Assembly (NCBI GenBank): GCA_036506495.1
Contig: DASXRQ010000055.1
Location: 29,849-93,848, forward strand
Direction: 5' to 3'
Length of the DNA stretch: 64,000 nt
Origin: DASXRC01 sp036506495
GTDB taxonomy: Bacteria; Actinomycetota; Actinomycetes; Mycobacteriales; Micromonosporaceae
Under the pieces are notes generated by a model that ran no database searches, had not been told where the DNA came from, and saw nothing but the letters and a program-made list of their open reading frames with translations. The translations under genes were made by a program, and so were the position numbers. Shown in pieces: positions 17,475 through 26,761 of this stretch (within the stretch, counting starts at the first letter, position 1; each line of letters starts with the position of its first letter).

Positions 17475-18470
17475 ATGGAATACCGACACCTGGGCCGCTC
17501 CGGCCTGTTCGTCAGCGAGATCTCGTACGGTAACTGGATCACCCACGGTTCGCAGGTCGAGGAGGACGCCGCGATCGCGTGCGTGCGGGCCGCGTTGGAC
17601 GTGGGCATCACGACGTTCGACACGGCGGACGTGTACGCCGGCACCCGCGCGGAGTCGGTCCTCGGCCGCGCGCTCAAGGACGAGCGCCGCGAGGGTCTGG
17701 AGATCTTCACGAAGGTCTACTGGCCGACCGGCCCCGGCCGCAACGAGCGTGGCCTGTCCCGCAAGCACATCATGGCCTCGATCGACGGCTCGCTGCGCCG
17801 GCTGCAGACCGACTACGTCGACCTCTACCAGGCCCACCGGTACGACCACAGCACGCCGCTCGACGAGACGATGGTGGCGTTCGCCGACATCGTCCACGCC
17901 GGCAAGGCCAACTACATCGGCGTCTCCGAATGGCGCGCCGAGGAGATCCGCGCCGCGCACGTCCTCGCCCGCGAGCTGCGCGTCCCGCTGGTCTCCAACC
18001 AGCCCCAGTATTCGATGCTCTGGCGGGTCATCGAGGCCGAGGTCATCCCGACCTGTGAGGAGCTGGGCATGGGCCAGATTGTGTGGTCGCCGATCGCGCA
18101 GGGCGTGCTGACCGGCAAGTACTCGCCGGGGCAGCCACCGCCGGCCGGGTCGCGGGCCACAGATGAGCGGGGCGGCGCGTCCTTCATCCAGCGCTTCATG
18201 ACCGACGAGGTCCTGGGTCGGGTCCAGCGGCTACGGCCGATCGCGGAGGACGCCGGCCTGACCATGGCGCAGCTCGCGGTCGCCTGGGTCCTGCAGAACC
18301 CGAACGTGTCGAGCGCGATCGTCGGGGCCACGCGCCCCGAGCAGGTGTACGACAACGCGAAGGCGTGCGGCGTACGGCTGGATTCCGGAGTGCTCAAGGC
18401 GATCGACGAGGTCCTCGACCCGATCGTGGACCGCGATCCGGCCCGGACGCAGAGCCCGGCCCGGCCGTAG
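17475..18470 (+). CDS. Aldo/keto reductase, potassium-channel beta-subunit-like subfamily
   Basis: NADPH-dependent oxidoreductase of the AKR superfamily in the cytoplasm. The 331-residue protein carries the full catalytic tetrad Asp49, Tyr54 (DTADVYAGTRAE), Lys80 (EIFTKVYWP) and His121 (YQAHRYD). It also has the cofactor end pattern SSAIVGATRPEQV near residue 280. The sequence LGRSGLFVSEISYGNWITHG and the WSPIAQGVLTGKY segment place it with Kv-beta-like reductases. ATG 17475 is chosen; an upstream in-frame ATG would lie inside the hairpin. The substrate is unknown. Confidence 0.9.
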   Translation: MEYRHLGRSGLFVSEISYGNWITHGSQVEEDAAIACVRAALDVGITTFDTADVYAGTRAESVLGRALKDERREGLEIFTKVYWPTGPGRNERGLSRKHIMASIDGSLRRLQTDYVDLYQAHRYDHSTPLDETMVAFADIVHAGKANYIGVSEWRAEEIRAAHVLARELRVPLVSNQPQYSMLWRVIEAEVIPTCEELGMGQIVWSPIAQGVLTGKYSPGQPPPAGSRATDERGGASFIQRFMTDEVLGRVQRLRPIAEDAGLTMAQLAVAWVLQNPNVSSAIVGATRPEQVYDNAKACGVRLDSGVLKAIDEVLDPIVDRDPARTQSPARP

Positions 18471-18477
18471 GCGCGCC

Positions 18478-19272
18478 TCAGGACCAGAACCGGATCAGAT
18501 CAAAGCCGTACGTGTAGAGATCGGCCGGTATGCCGAGGGAGTTGCCGATCGCGAACACCGCGTCGAAGAACCAGCGGCCGGTCCGCTCGTTCCAGAGCAG
18601 CGCGAACAGGAGCAGGAATCCGAACGGGGCGACCAGGGCGTACCCCCGCTGCCACTGCGCCGAGAGCCAGGGTTGGACGGTGTTGCCGCCGTCCAACCCG
18701 GGCACCGGCAGCACATTGAGCAGGCTCGCCATCAGCTGCAGGAACGCGAGCAGCGCGACGCCGGCCCAGAACTCGGGATGCGAGTCGGGGTCCACGCCGA
18801 CCCAGAACGGCACCGCGAGCAGGAGAGTGAACAGCACGTTGGTCGCGGGGCCGGCGGCGCTGACGAGGGTGTGCCGGAACCGCCCCGGGATCTGGTGCAG
18901 GTCGACCCAGACCGCGCCGCCCGGCAGACCGATACCGCCGAGCAGGACGACGAGCACCGGCAGCACGATGGACAGCAGCGGGTTGCTATACCTGAGCGGG
19001 TTCAGCGTCAGGTAACCGCGGTGGGCCACGGCGACATCCCCGTACCGGTACGCGACGAGTGCGTGCGCGTACTCGTGCAGGCACAGCGACACGAGCCAGC
19101 CGGTGATGACGAACAGGAACACGTCCAGCCGGACGTTGCCGAACTCCTTCCAGGCCATCCAGCCGCTCGTCACGAACAGGGCGACCAGGCCGACGAAGAT
19201 CGCGCTGGGCCGGAACGCCTCCCGCGGTACGGCGGTGGCCAACCGGCCGCGGGAGCTGCGGTCGAAGGTCAT
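18478..19272 (-). CDS. Site-2-protease-like M50 family membrane protein
   Basis: Predicted intramembrane zinc metalloprotease. The 264-residue protein has about six helices. The zinc motif HEYAH (66-70) lies in the second helix, and the third ligand is in LPVPGLDGGN near residue 215. It has no PDZ or CBS domain, so it is a compact type, of which many actinobacteria have several. The substrate is unknown. ATG 19272 lies two bases after the stop of the small gene at 19275-19475, whose end supplies GGAG as ribosome-binding site. The pair is surely co-translated. Confidence 0.87.
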   Translation of the reverse strand: MTFDRSSRGRLATAVPREAFRPSAIFVGLVALFVTSGWMAWKEFGNVRLDVFLFVITGWLVSLCLHEYAHALVAYRYGDVAVAHRGYLTLNPLRYSNPLLSIVLPVLVVLLGGIGLPGGAVWVDLHQIPGRFRHTLVSAAGPATNVLFTLLLAVPFWVGVDPDSHPEFWAGVALLAFLQLMASLLNVLPVPGLDGGNTVQPWLSAQWQRGYALVAPFGFLLLFALLWNERTGRWFFDAVFAIGNSLGIPADLYTYGFDLIRFWS

Positions 19273-19274
19273 CG

Positions 19275-19475
19275 CTACTCCGCCGCCGGGAGCAGGCTCA
19301 TGCGGTACTCGATCCGGTCATCCTCGGCGAGCGTCACCGTGGTCACCCCGGCGTTGGCCAGGTCGCGCCAGGTCTGGCCGATCCAGGACTCGGCGTCCGC
19401 CTGGCTGCCGAAGGTCTCCGCCGGCCCGTCGACCGGCTCACCGTTCGCACCCTCGTACCGCCAAGTCCATGGCAT
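19275..19475 (-). CDS. Small conserved actinobacterial protein upstream of the M50 gene
   Basis: A 66-residue soluble protein starting MPWTWRYEGANGEPVDGP, with three further features: a second Trp-rich stretch ESWIGQTWRDLANAGV, a VTLAEDD strand and an acidic character. I recall similar short proteins in other actinobacteria but no function. It is the first gene of a two-gene unit with the M50 peptidase, separated by two bases. Nothing indicates a signal peptide or metal site. Confidence 0.7.
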   Translation of the reverse strand: MPWTWRYEGANGEPVDGPAETFGSQADAESWIGQTWRDLANAGVTTVTLAEDDRIEYRMSLLPAAE

Positions 19476-19561
19476 CGTCCCCGTCTCCCTCCGACGCCCG
19501 GCCCGATCGCCCGGGTGGACGCCTTCGCCAGCCTAATCCCGCGGGGTCCTAAGGTACGGGC

Positions 19562-21214
19562 ATGTCCGTTCACGGGTGGAACACCGCTCTGGTGCTCGGT
19601 GGAATCAGGTCCGGCAAGTCCGAGTTCGCCGAATCGCTGCTTGCGGACGCCCCACTCGTACGGTATGTCGCAACTAGCTTGTCGCCGGACGGCGATCCGG
19701 AGTGGTTGGCCCGGCTGGCCGCGCACCGGGAACGCCGCGACGCGGGCTGGACCACCGAGGAGATCGGCGACGACCCGGACCGACTCGCGCGCCTGGTCGC
19801 CGACGCGAAGCCCGACGAGGCGCTGCTCGTCGACGACCTGGGCGGCTGGGCCACCGCGCTGCTCGGCCGCGACACCGCCGACCAGGCGGTCGAGGCACTG
19901 GCCGCGGCGGTCCGCGAGTGCGTCGCCCGCCTCGTGCTCGTCAGCCCCGAAGTGGGCCTGTCGGTGGTCCCCGCCACACCGGTCGGCCGGGCGTTCGCCG
20001 ACCTGGTCGGGTCGGCGAACCGGGAGATCGCCGCGGCCTGCGACGCGGTCGTGCTGGTGGTGGCCGGCCAGCCGACCTGGCTCAAGGGGACGCCGGGGAC
20101 GCTCTCGCGCGCCGCCCGCAGACGGCCGGAGGTCGTCACTCCGGCGCCGACAGATATTGAAGCCGGAGTGGAGATCGAATCGAGTATCGAACTTCCCATG
20201 CCCGACGAGGATGCCGGCGCGGCCGCCACCGAACGCCTGGCCACCCTCGACATCACCGGAGCCGGGCTGGGCGTGCTCGATCGCGTGGTGACGTTCGCCG
20301 CGCGCACCCAGGCGAACGCGATCCCCGAGCCCTGGCGGGAGGTCCGCGTGCTGCTCGTGCGCGGCGACCACGAGGGTGGGGCGTCCGCCGGGGCGCTGCC
20401 CGAGGAGTCGGCCCGACGCGCGGCGGACGCCCGCGCCGGCGGAGGTTCGCTCGCGACGCTCGCCGCGGACGCCGGGGCGAGTCTGCAGGTCGTGGACGCG
20501 CCGACCGCGGCCGCGATCGAGAACGGTCCGGCGCTGACCGCGGACGAGGTGGACTCGGCGCTGCGGTACGGCTGGCGGCTGGCCGAGGACGCGGTCGACG
20601 GCGGGGTCGACCTGATCGTCCTCGCCGCGTGCGGCGCCGGCACCGACGTCGCGGCGGCCGCGGTGCTGGGAGCGATCAGCGGAGCGGAGGTGCCGGCCGT
20701 GCTCGGCCGGGTGATGGGCGCCGACGGCCGGATCGACGACAACGCCTGGATGGTCCGCTGCGCTGCGGCCCGGGACGCCCTGCACCGGATCCGCTCCGGC
20801 CCTCGCGGACCGCGCGACGTGCTGGCCGAGCTGGCCGGCGGCGACGTCGCGATCGCGCTCGGCGTCCTGCTCGGAGCGGCCTCGCGGCGCACGCCGGTGC
20901 TGGTGGACGGGCCGGTCGGCGTCGCAGCCGGCCTCATCAGCCGCGATCTCGGCGGCCAGGCGCGGCACTGGTGCCTGCTGCCGGACCACGGCCGGCACCC
21001 CGGCGTGCGCCTCGCCGCCGAGGTGCTCGGCCTCGACCCACTGCTCGACCTGCGCCTCGACCTCGGCGAGGGCGCGACCTCGCTCGCCGCGCTGCCGCTG
21101 CTGCGATCGGCCCTGACGCTCGCCAGCACGCTGCCGGTCCGAGCCGAGCCTGCCGGGACCGAGCCGGCCGGAACCGAGCCGGCCGGAACCGAGCCGGCTG
21201 GCTCGGGTGGCTGA
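19562..21214 (+). CDS. cobT: Bifunctional cobinamide kinase/guanylyltransferase - DMB phosphoribosyltransferase (CobU-CobT fusion)
   Basis: Two enzymes of cobalamin lower-loop assembly in one 550-residue protein. Residues 1 to about 180 are CobU-like: Walker A GGIRSGKS (13-20) and LLVDDLGGW, the region that activates cobinamide with GTP. Residues about 200-520 are CobT-like, making alpha-ribazole phosphate from nicotinate mononucleotide and dimethylbenzimidazole. The catalytic glutamate is in DLGEGATSLAALPLL (Glu503). The C-terminus ends in three EPAGT repeats. GTG of cobS overlaps the last codons by eight bases, so the products should be made together. In M. tuberculosis the CobT-like gene here (Rv2207) is not fused to cobU, as far as I recall. 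Confidence 0.9.
   Translation: MSVHGWNTALVLGGIRSGKSEFAESLLADAPLVRYVATSLSPDGDPEWLARLAAHRERRDAGWTTEEIGDDPDRLARLVADAKPDEALLVDDLGGWATALLGRDTADQAVEALAAAVRECVARLVLVSPEVGLSVVPATPVGRAFADLVGSANREIAAACDAVVLVVAGQPTWLKGTPGTLSRAARRRPEVVTPAPTDIEAGVEIESSIELPMPDEDAGAAATERLATLDITGAGLGVLDRVVTFAARTQANAIPEPWREVRVLLVRGDHEGGASAGALPEESARRAADARAGGGSLATLAADAGASLQVVDAPTAAAIENGPALTADEVDSALRYGWRLAEDAVDGGVDLIVLAACGAGTDVAAAAVLGAISGAEVPAVLGRVMGADGRIDDNAWMVRCAAARDALHRIRSGPRGPRDVLAELAGGDVAIALGVLLGAASRRTPVLVDGPVGVAAGLISRDLGGQARHWCLLPDHGRHPGVRLAAEVLGLDPLLDLRLDLGEGATSLAALPLLRSALTLASTLPVRAEPAGTEPAGTEPAGTEPAGSGG
21146..21205 (+). repeat. 15-bp tandem repeat at the 3' end of cobUT
   Basis: Units at 21146-21160, 21161-21175 and 21176-21190 follow the pattern GAGCCGGCCGGAACC, with a partial fourth copy. 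They encode EPAGT repeats as a disordered tail just before the cobS overlap. Such repeats can change number by slippage. Confidence 0.8.
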
Positions 21215-21980
21215 CCGCCGGCTGGTCGCCGGGGCGCGGTTGGCGCTCACCACGTTCACGGTCGCGCCGGTTCGGCCAGCTCGGGTCGATCGAGCGGTCG
21301 CCGGGGTGGCGATGGCGCTGGCACCCGCCGTCGGGGCGCTGCTCGGTCTCGTTCTCGGCGGCGTCCTGGTGGGGCTGGACGCGATATCCACTCCCCCCCT
21401 GGTCGCGGCGGCGGCCACGGTCGCGCTGGGTGTACTGCTCACCCGAGGCCTGCACCTGGACGGGCTCGCCGACACCGTGGACGCGCTCGGCTCGTACCGC
21501 GACCCCGACGCCGCGCTCGCCATCATGAGGCGCCCCGACATCGGACCGTTCGGCGTCGCGTCGATCGTCCTGGTCCTGCTGGCGCAGGCGGCCGCGGTCG
21601 CCGCGCTGACCGGCCGAGGCTCCGCGGCCGCGCTGGCCGGCGTCGTGGCCGCCACCGCGGCGGGCCGGCTCGCGGCGGGCTGGGCGTGCCGGCGCGGCGT
21701 ACCACCCGCGCGGCCGGACGGGCTCGGCGCGCTCGTCGCCGGCACGGTCGGCGCACCCGCGTTGACCGTGGGCACGGCCGCCGTCGTGCTGCTGGCCGCG
21801 CCGGCCGTGCCGGGCCGGCCGTGGCAGGGGCCGGTCGTCGTCCTGGCCGCACTGGCCCTCGCCGGCCTTCTGGTCCGGCATGCGGTACGCCGATTGCGCG
21901 GCATCACCGGCGACGTGCTCGGCGCGGTCGTCGAGGCGACCACGACGCTGGCGTACCTCGGACTGGTCCTCGGCGGTTGA
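21207..21980 (+). CDS. cobS: Adenosylcobinamide-GDP ribazoletransferase CobS
   Basis: Membrane enzyme that joins activated cobinamide to alpha-ribazole phosphate in the last steps of cobalamin synthesis. The 257-residue protein shows the family motif GLHLDGLADTVDALG (about 81-95), followed by AIMRRPDIGPFGV, and a late RGITGDVLGAVVEATTTLAYL. About six hydrophobic helices are present. GTG 21207 overlaps the cobUT stop by eight bases. The 3' end faces gcvT with an 18-bp gap. Confidence 0.92.
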   Translation: MADRRLVAGARLALTTFTVAPVRPARVDRAVAGVAMALAPAVGALLGLVLGGVLVGLDAISTPPLVAAAATVALGVLLTRGLHLDGLADTVDALGSYRDPDAALAIMRRPDIGPFGVASIVLVLLAQAAAVAALTGRGSAAALAGVVAATAAGRLAAGWACRRGVPPARPDGLGALVAGTVGAPALTVGTAAVVLLAAPAVPGRPWQGPVVVLAALALAGLLVRHAVRRLRGITGDVLGAVVEATTTLAYLGLVLGG

Positions 21981-21998
21981 CCGCCGGCGGCGGTCGGG

Positions 21999-23135
21999 CT
22001 AGCGCACCGACGGCGTCACGAAAGGCGGCTTGACCACGCGCATGGCGGCCCGCCGGCCGCGCACGTCGACCTCGACCGTCGCGCCCTCGCCGAGGCCGGC
22101 GGACGTGTCCAGCAGCGCGAGCGCAATGCCGAGCTTCCTCGTCGGCGAGAACGTGCCGCTGGTGATCTCGCCGACGCGCGCTTCGCCGGCGTACACCTGC
22201 ATGTGTGGCCGGGGGATCGCCCGGTCGACCGCCTCGAGCCCCCACAGCGTGCGGCGTGGGCCGGCAGCCCTCTCGGCCAGCAGCGCCTCCCGGCCCCAGA
22301 ACGCCGGCTTCTGCCAGCCGACGGCCCAGCCCGCCCGGGCCTGCACCGGCGTGATGTCCGGCGAGAGGTCCTGCCCATGCAGCGGGTAGCCCATCTCCGT
22401 GCGCAGCGTGTCGCGCGCGCCGAGGCCACAGGCCCGGATCCCGTACGGCTCGCCGGCGGCGAGCACCGCATCCCACACCGCAACCGCGTCGGCTGCCGGC
22501 ACCACAAGCTCGTACCCGTGCTCGCCGGTGTAGCCGGTTCGGCAGACGGTCAGCCCGACCCCATCCAGCGAGGCCTCGGCGAAGGACATGTACTCGTGCT
22601 CGCTCGGCAGGTCCAGCTGGGCGACCACGTCGGCCGACCGCGGACCCTGCACGGCCAGCACGGCGTACGCCCGGTGCTCGTTCGCGACCGCGACGCCATC
22701 CGGCGCGGCGGCGGACAGGCGCCGCACGACCTCGGTCGTGTTGGCCGCGTTTGGGATGAGGAACATGTGGTCGTCGGCGTACAGGTACGCGATGATGTCG
22801 TCGATCACACCACCGGTGGCGTCGTCGCAGCAGAGCGTGTACTGCGCCTTGCCCGGCTTGATCCTGTTGAGGTCGTTGGTGAGGCAGGCGTTGACGAAAT
22901 CCGCGGCGCCCGGGCCGGTGACGCGCGCCTTGCCCAGATGCGAGACGTCGAATACGCCCACGGCCGCGCGCACCGCCGCGTGCTCCTTGAGCACCCCGCC
23001 GCCGGCGTACTCGAGCGGCATGTCCCATCCGCCGAAACCGGCGAACTTCGCACCGAGCGCCTCATGCCGCTCGTGCAGCGGGGATCGAAGCAGCTCATCG
23101 GTGTGGCCGGCCGCGGCCGCAGGCACGTCGGTCAT
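21999..23135 (-). CDS. gcvT: Glycine cleavage system T protein (aminomethyltransferase)
   Basis: Transfers the aminomethyl carbon from lipoylated H protein to tetrahydrofolate, releasing ammonia, in glycine catabolism. The 378-residue protein has the folate-binding pattern GAKFAGFGGWDMPLEYAGG (about 28-46), FDVSHLGKARVTGPGA and CRTGYTGEHGYEL (about 196-208). ATG 23135 is used; the longer open frame upstream crosses the divergent pepA promoter region. The partner genes gcvH and gcvP are not in this window. It corresponds to Rv2211c. I found no glycine riboswitch in the 108-bp upstream gap. Confidence 0.92.
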   Translation of the reverse strand: MTDVPAAAAGHTDELLRSPLHERHEALGAKFAGFGGWDMPLEYAGGGVLKEHAAVRAAVGVFDVSHLGKARVTGPGAADFVNACLTNDLNRIKPGKAQYTLCCDDATGGVIDDIIAYLYADDHMFLIPNAANTTEVVRRLSAAAPDGVAVANEHRAYAVLAVQGPRSADVVAQLDLPSEHEYMSFAEASLDGVGLTVCRTGYTGEHGYELVVPAADAVAVWDAVLAAGEPYGIRACGLGARDTLRTEMGYPLHGQDLSPDITPVQARAGWAVGWQKPAFWGREALLAERAAGPRRTLWGLEAVDRAIPRPHMQVYAGEARVGEITSGTFSPTRKLGIALALLDTSAGLGEGATVEVDVRGRRAAMRVVKPPFVTPSVR

Positions 23136-23243
23136 GGGTGGCAACTTACCCCGGCCTGACGACGTGGTTAGCATCGGCGGGCGACCCACCATCGCCCCGC
23201 CGCGGCCTCGTCGCGGTCGGCAAGCCGAAGTCGGAGATGACGC

Positions 23244-24809
23244 GTGACTGCGCCAGCCACCAAGCCCACGACCCTCACCCTGGTCGACACCGACCCCGCC
23301 GAGCTCACCGTCGACGCTGTCGTCATCGGCGTGCACAGCCAGGACGGTGAGGGCACCGGTCCGCTGCTGCTCGCGTCCGGGGCGGAAAGCATCGCCGCCG
23401 CGTTCGACGGGCGGCTCACCGAGACTCTGGCCCTCCTCGGCGCCACCGGAGCACCCGGGGAGGTGACCAAGCTGGCGACACTCGGCACGGTGACCGCCCC
23501 GCTGGTGACCGCCGTGGGACTGGGCCCGGAGCCGACCGGCGCCGCGCCCGCCCCGGAGGCGCTGCGCCGCGCGGCCGGTGCCGTGGTACGCGCGCTGGCC
23601 GGCTCGGCGTCGGTCGCGCTCGCCCTGCCCGTGCCCGACGACGAGGACGCCCCGGCCGCGTTGCGTGCCGTCGCCGAGGGCTCGCTGCTGGGGGCGTACC
23701 GGTTCGCGGGGTACAAGACGAAGCCGCAGCCGGGCCGGCGGGAGCCGGTCGGATCGGTGGCGGTGCACGTGCCGGACGCGCAGGACGCCGCGGCCCGTAC
23801 CGAGATCGAGCGGGCCGTCGTGGTCGCGGCGGCGGTGACCCGCACCCGGGACTGGGTGAACACGGCCCCGAATGACCTGCGCCCGCCGGCGTTCGCCGAC
23901 GCCGTGGCGGCGGCCGCGACCGAGGCCGGCCTCGATGTCGAGGTGCTCGACGAGAAGGAGCTGCGCGAGGGCGGGTACGGCGGCATCGTCGCGGTCGGGC
24001 AGGGTTCCGAGGCGCCGCCGCGGCTGGTCCGCATCGCGTACACGCCGGCCGGTTTCGCGGAACCCGGGCGGCGCGTCGCGCTCGTGGGCAAGGGCATCAC
24101 GTTCGACACCGGCGGTGTGTCCATCAAGCCGGCGCAGGGCATGTGGGAGATGAAGTCGGACATGGCGGGCGCGGCCGCGGTCGCCGCGACGATGCTGGCC
24201 GTCGCTGCCCTCAGACCGCCGGTTCCGGTGACCGCGTACCTACCGATGGCGGAGAACATGCCGTCCGGCTCGGCGTACCGACCGGGCGACGTCGTGACCA
24301 TGTACAACGGCAAGCGGGTCGAGGTGCTCAACACGGATGCCGAAGGGCGGATGATCCTCGGTGACGCGATCGCCCGCGCCTGCGCGGACGGCTGCGACTA
24401 CCTGCTGGAGACCTCGACGCTCACCGGTGGCCAGGTCGTCGCGCTTGGCAAGCGGGTCGCCGGGGTGATGGGCACGGCCGAGCTGTGCGAGCGGGTCAAG
24501 GCCGTAGGCGAGGCGGTCGGCGAGCCGGCGTGGCCGATGCCGCTGCCGGAGGACGTCCGCAAGGGCATGGACTCCGAGGTCGCGGACATCTCCCAGGTCA
24601 ACGCCGGAATGGACCGCGCCGGCCATATGCTGCAGGGCGGAGTGTTCCTGCGCGAGTTCGTCGCCGACGACGTCGCCTGGGCGCACATTGACATCGCCGG
24701 GCCCAGCTACCACGCGGGCGAGCCGACCGGTTACTGGGCGAAGGGCGGCACCGGCGTACCGGTCCGCACCCTGCTCAGCCTCATCGACGACATCGCCGCC
24801 AAAGGCTAG
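23244..24809 (+). CDS. pepA: Leucyl aminopeptidase (M17)
   Basis: Cytosolic zinc or manganese aminopeptidase that removes N-terminal residues from peptides. At 521 residues it has full M17 length. The catalytic half includes VGKGITFDTGGVSIKP, MKSDMAGAAAV and the signature NTDAEGRMILGDAIARA, which together give the two-metal ligands and catalytic Lys/Arg. The N-terminal half (about 1-180) is the variable macro-like domain. GTG 23244 follows GGAG. It corresponds to Rv2213. It is divergent from gcvT and convergent with a small conserved gene. Confidence 0.93.
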   Translation: MTAPATKPTTLTLVDTDPAELTVDAVVIGVHSQDGEGTGPLLLASGAESIAAAFDGRLTETLALLGATGAPGEVTKLATLGTVTAPLVTAVGLGPEPTGAAPAPEALRRAAGAVVRALAGSASVALALPVPDDEDAPAALRAVAEGSLLGAYRFAGYKTKPQPGRREPVGSVAVHVPDAQDAAARTEIERAVVVAAAVTRTRDWVNTAPNDLRPPAFADAVAAAATEAGLDVEVLDEKELREGGYGGIVAVGQGSEAPPRLVRIAYTPAGFAEPGRRVALVGKGITFDTGGVSIKPAQGMWEMKSDMAGAAAVAATMLAVAALRPPVPVTAYLPMAENMPSGSAYRPGDVVTMYNGKRVEVLNTDAEGRMILGDAIARACADGCDYLLETSTLTGGQVVALGKRVAGVMGTAELCERVKAVGEAVGEPAWPMPLPEDVRKGMDSEVADISQVNAGMDRAGHMLQGGVFLREFVADDVAWAHIDIAGPSYHAGEPTGYWAKGGTGVPVRTLLSLIDDIAAKG

Positions 24810-24821
24810 CCCGGCCCAAGA

Positions 24822-25151
24822 TCAGTGGGGGTCGCCGGCGCTCTTGCGCCGCGCGTTGTACTCGCGCATTCGCTGCGGGTACCCGACGAGCGCGACGTCG
24901 TACACCGGGATACCCAGGCGGTGTGCCAGCCGGCGCGCACCCTCTGGTCCGTCGATGCGCCGGCGCGTCCACTCACCGTCGTGCGCGATCAGCATCACGG
25001 TGGTGTCGGTGACCGTGGTCCGTGGCTCGATGAACGCCTCGACGCCGCGCCGCGTACGCACGAACTGCTCAAGATGCTCGATATCGGCACGATTCGCCGG
25101 ACGGTCTCCGCGACCGCCACCGGCGCGCTTGTGCCGCCGAAACCAGGCCAC
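24822..25151 (-). CDS. Conserved actinobacterial protein of unknown function
   Basis: A 109-residue basic soluble protein. I see a charged start (MAWFRRHKRAGGGRG), then ADIEHLEQFVRTRRGVEAFI, a strand-rich middle with TTVMLIAHDGEWTRRRI and a tail KLGIPVYDV-like segment (RLGIPVYDVALVGYPQRM). Similar proteins occur in Streptomyces next to the same lpd/sucB/pepA genes, from memory; some databases label them oxidoreductase without evidence. GTG 25151 is chosen because GGGGAGGGG precedes it; a longer frame to 25232 lacks such a site. It is divergent from lpd. Confidence 0.7.
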   Translation of the reverse strand: MAWFRRHKRAGGGRGDRPANRADIEHLEQFVRTRRGVEAFIEPRTTVTDTTVMLIAHDGEWTRRRIDGPEGARRLAHRLGIPVYDVALVGYPQRMREYNARRKSAGDPH

Positions 25152-25335
25152 TGCCCCTCCCCTCTTCGGTACGATCCGCGCACGTCGGTCGACTGCGGCA
25201 AGGGTACGTCCACGGGACGTGTCCTTGGGCACCTCGATGCGCGCCCAGCCTCCACAAGTGACAAGATGACCGAGGCGGGTGTGCCCGAGTTCCTGGCACG
25301 ACCCTGGCCAGCATCGACGCGACCTGGGAGTGGAC

Positions 25336-26724
25336 GTGACTGAGGCGAACGGCGGAACTTTCGACGTAGTCGTGCTGGGGGGTGGTAGCGGCGGCTACGC
25401 GACCGCGTTGCGCGCCGCGCAGCTCGACCTGTCGGTCGCGCTGATCGAAAAGGACAAGGTTGGCGGCACCTGCCTGCACCGCGGCTGCATCCCAACCAAG
25501 GCGTTGCTGCACGCCGGTGAGGTCGCGGACCAAACTCGCGAATCGGAGCAGTTCGGCATCAAGGCTGACCTGGTCGGCATCGACATGGCGGGCGTGAACG
25601 CGTACAAGGACGGGGTCGTCGACCGCCTCTACAAGGGTCTGCAGGGCCTGATCAAGGCGACGAAGATCACGTACGTAACAGGCGAGGGCCGGCTCGTCGG
25701 GCCGACCACGGTCGAGGTCGCCGGCGCCCGGTACGAGGGACGCAACCTCGTCCTCGCGACCGGCTCGTTCTCGCGTACCCTGCCCGGCCTGGAGATCGAC
25801 GGCGAGCGAGTGATCACCAGCGAACACGCGCTGACCCTCGATCGGGTGCCGGCCTCGGCCGTCGTGCTGGGCGGCGGCGTCATCGGCGTCGAGTTCGCCA
25901 GCGCGTGGAAGTCGTTCGGCACCGACGTGACGATCGTCGAGGCGCTGCCGCGGCTGGTCCCGGCGGAGGACGTCGACAGCTCCAAGCAGGTCGAGCGCGC
26001 GTTCCGCAAACGCGGCATCAACTTCAAGGTGGGCAAGCCGTTCGAGAAGCTCGACCGGACCGACAACGGCGTCCGCGTGACCGTCGCCGGCGGCGAGACC
26101 ATCGAGGCCGAGCTGCTGCTCGTCGCCGTCGGGCGCGGCCCGACGTCCGTCGACCTCGGGTACGAGGAGCAGGGCGTCGCGCTGGACCGAGGATTCGTGC
26201 CGACCGACGAGCGGCTGCGCACCAACGTGCCCAACGTGTACGCCGTCGGCGACATCGTGCCGGGCCTGCAGCTCGCTCACCGCGGCTTCCAGCAGGGCAT
26301 CTTCGTCGCCGAGGAGATCGGCGGGCTCAACCCGCCCGTGATCGACGAGAACGGCATCCCCCGCGTGACGTACTGCGACCCCGAGGTCGCCTCGGTCGGC
26401 CTCAACGAGGAGACGGCGCGAGAGCAGTACGGCGCAGACAAGGTCCAGACGTACACCTACAACCTCGGCGGCAACGGCAAGAGCCAGATCCTGAAGACCG
26501 CGGGCTTCGTGAAGCTGGTCCGGGTCGCCGACGGTCCCGTCGTCGGCGTACACATGGTGGGCGCCCGCGTCGGTGAGCTGATCGGCGAGGCTCAGCTGAT
26601 CTACAACTGGGAGGCGTTCCCCGCCGATGTCGCCCAGCTGGTGCACATGCACCCCACCCAGAACGAGGCGCTCGGCGAGGCCCACCTCGCGTTGGCCGGC
26701 AAGCCGCTGCACGCCCACGCGTGA
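25336..26724 (+). CDS. lpdA: Dihydrolipoyl dehydrogenase (E3)
   Basis: FAD enzyme that re-oxidises the lipoyl groups of 2-oxoacid dehydrogenase complexes, using NAD. The 462-residue protein has an N-terminal FAD motif LGGGSGGYATAL (14-25), the redox disulfide GGTCLHRGCIPTK (Cys46, Cys51), an NAD-binding LGGGVIGVEFAS and the C-terminal HMHPTQNE active-site pair. GTG 25336 is placed five bases after GGGAG; upstream in-frame starts lack this. sucB follows after 37 bp, so E3 and E2 are made together. Confidence 0.93.
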   Translation: MTEANGGTFDVVVLGGGSGGYATALRAAQLDLSVALIEKDKVGGTCLHRGCIPTKALLHAGEVADQTRESEQFGIKADLVGIDMAGVNAYKDGVVDRLYKGLQGLIKATKITYVTGEGRLVGPTTVEVAGARYEGRNLVLATGSFSRTLPGLEIDGERVITSEHALTLDRVPASAVVLGGGVIGVEFASAWKSFGTDVTIVEALPRLVPAEDVDSSKQVERAFRKRGINFKVGKPFEKLDRTDNGVRVTVAGGETIEAELLLVAVGRGPTSVDLGYEEQGVALDRGFVPTDERLRTNVPNVYAVGDIVPGLQLAHRGFQQGIFVAEEIGGLNPPVIDENGIPRVTYCDPEVASVGLNEETAREQYGADKVQTYTYNLGGNGKSQILKTAGFVKLVRVADGPVVGVHMVGARVGELIGEAQLIYNWEAFPADVAQLVHMHPTQNEALGEAHLALAGKPLHAHA

Positions 26725-26761
26725 CAGACTGAGCGAGAAGTCCATTAAGGAGTCTTGAGAG

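Noticed and set aside
15710..17710. 666-codon minus-strand frame opposite the WG-repeat gene
   Set aside because: No motif, crosses a hairpin and a second gene; the plus-strand protein has recognisable repeats.
19476..19561. Cobalamin riboswitch before cobUT
   Set aside because: The gap is 86 bp, too short, and no B12-box-like sequence is present.
23136..23243. Glycine riboswitch before gcvT
   Set aside because: Only 108 bp are available and the conserved aptamer core is not seen on the minus strand.
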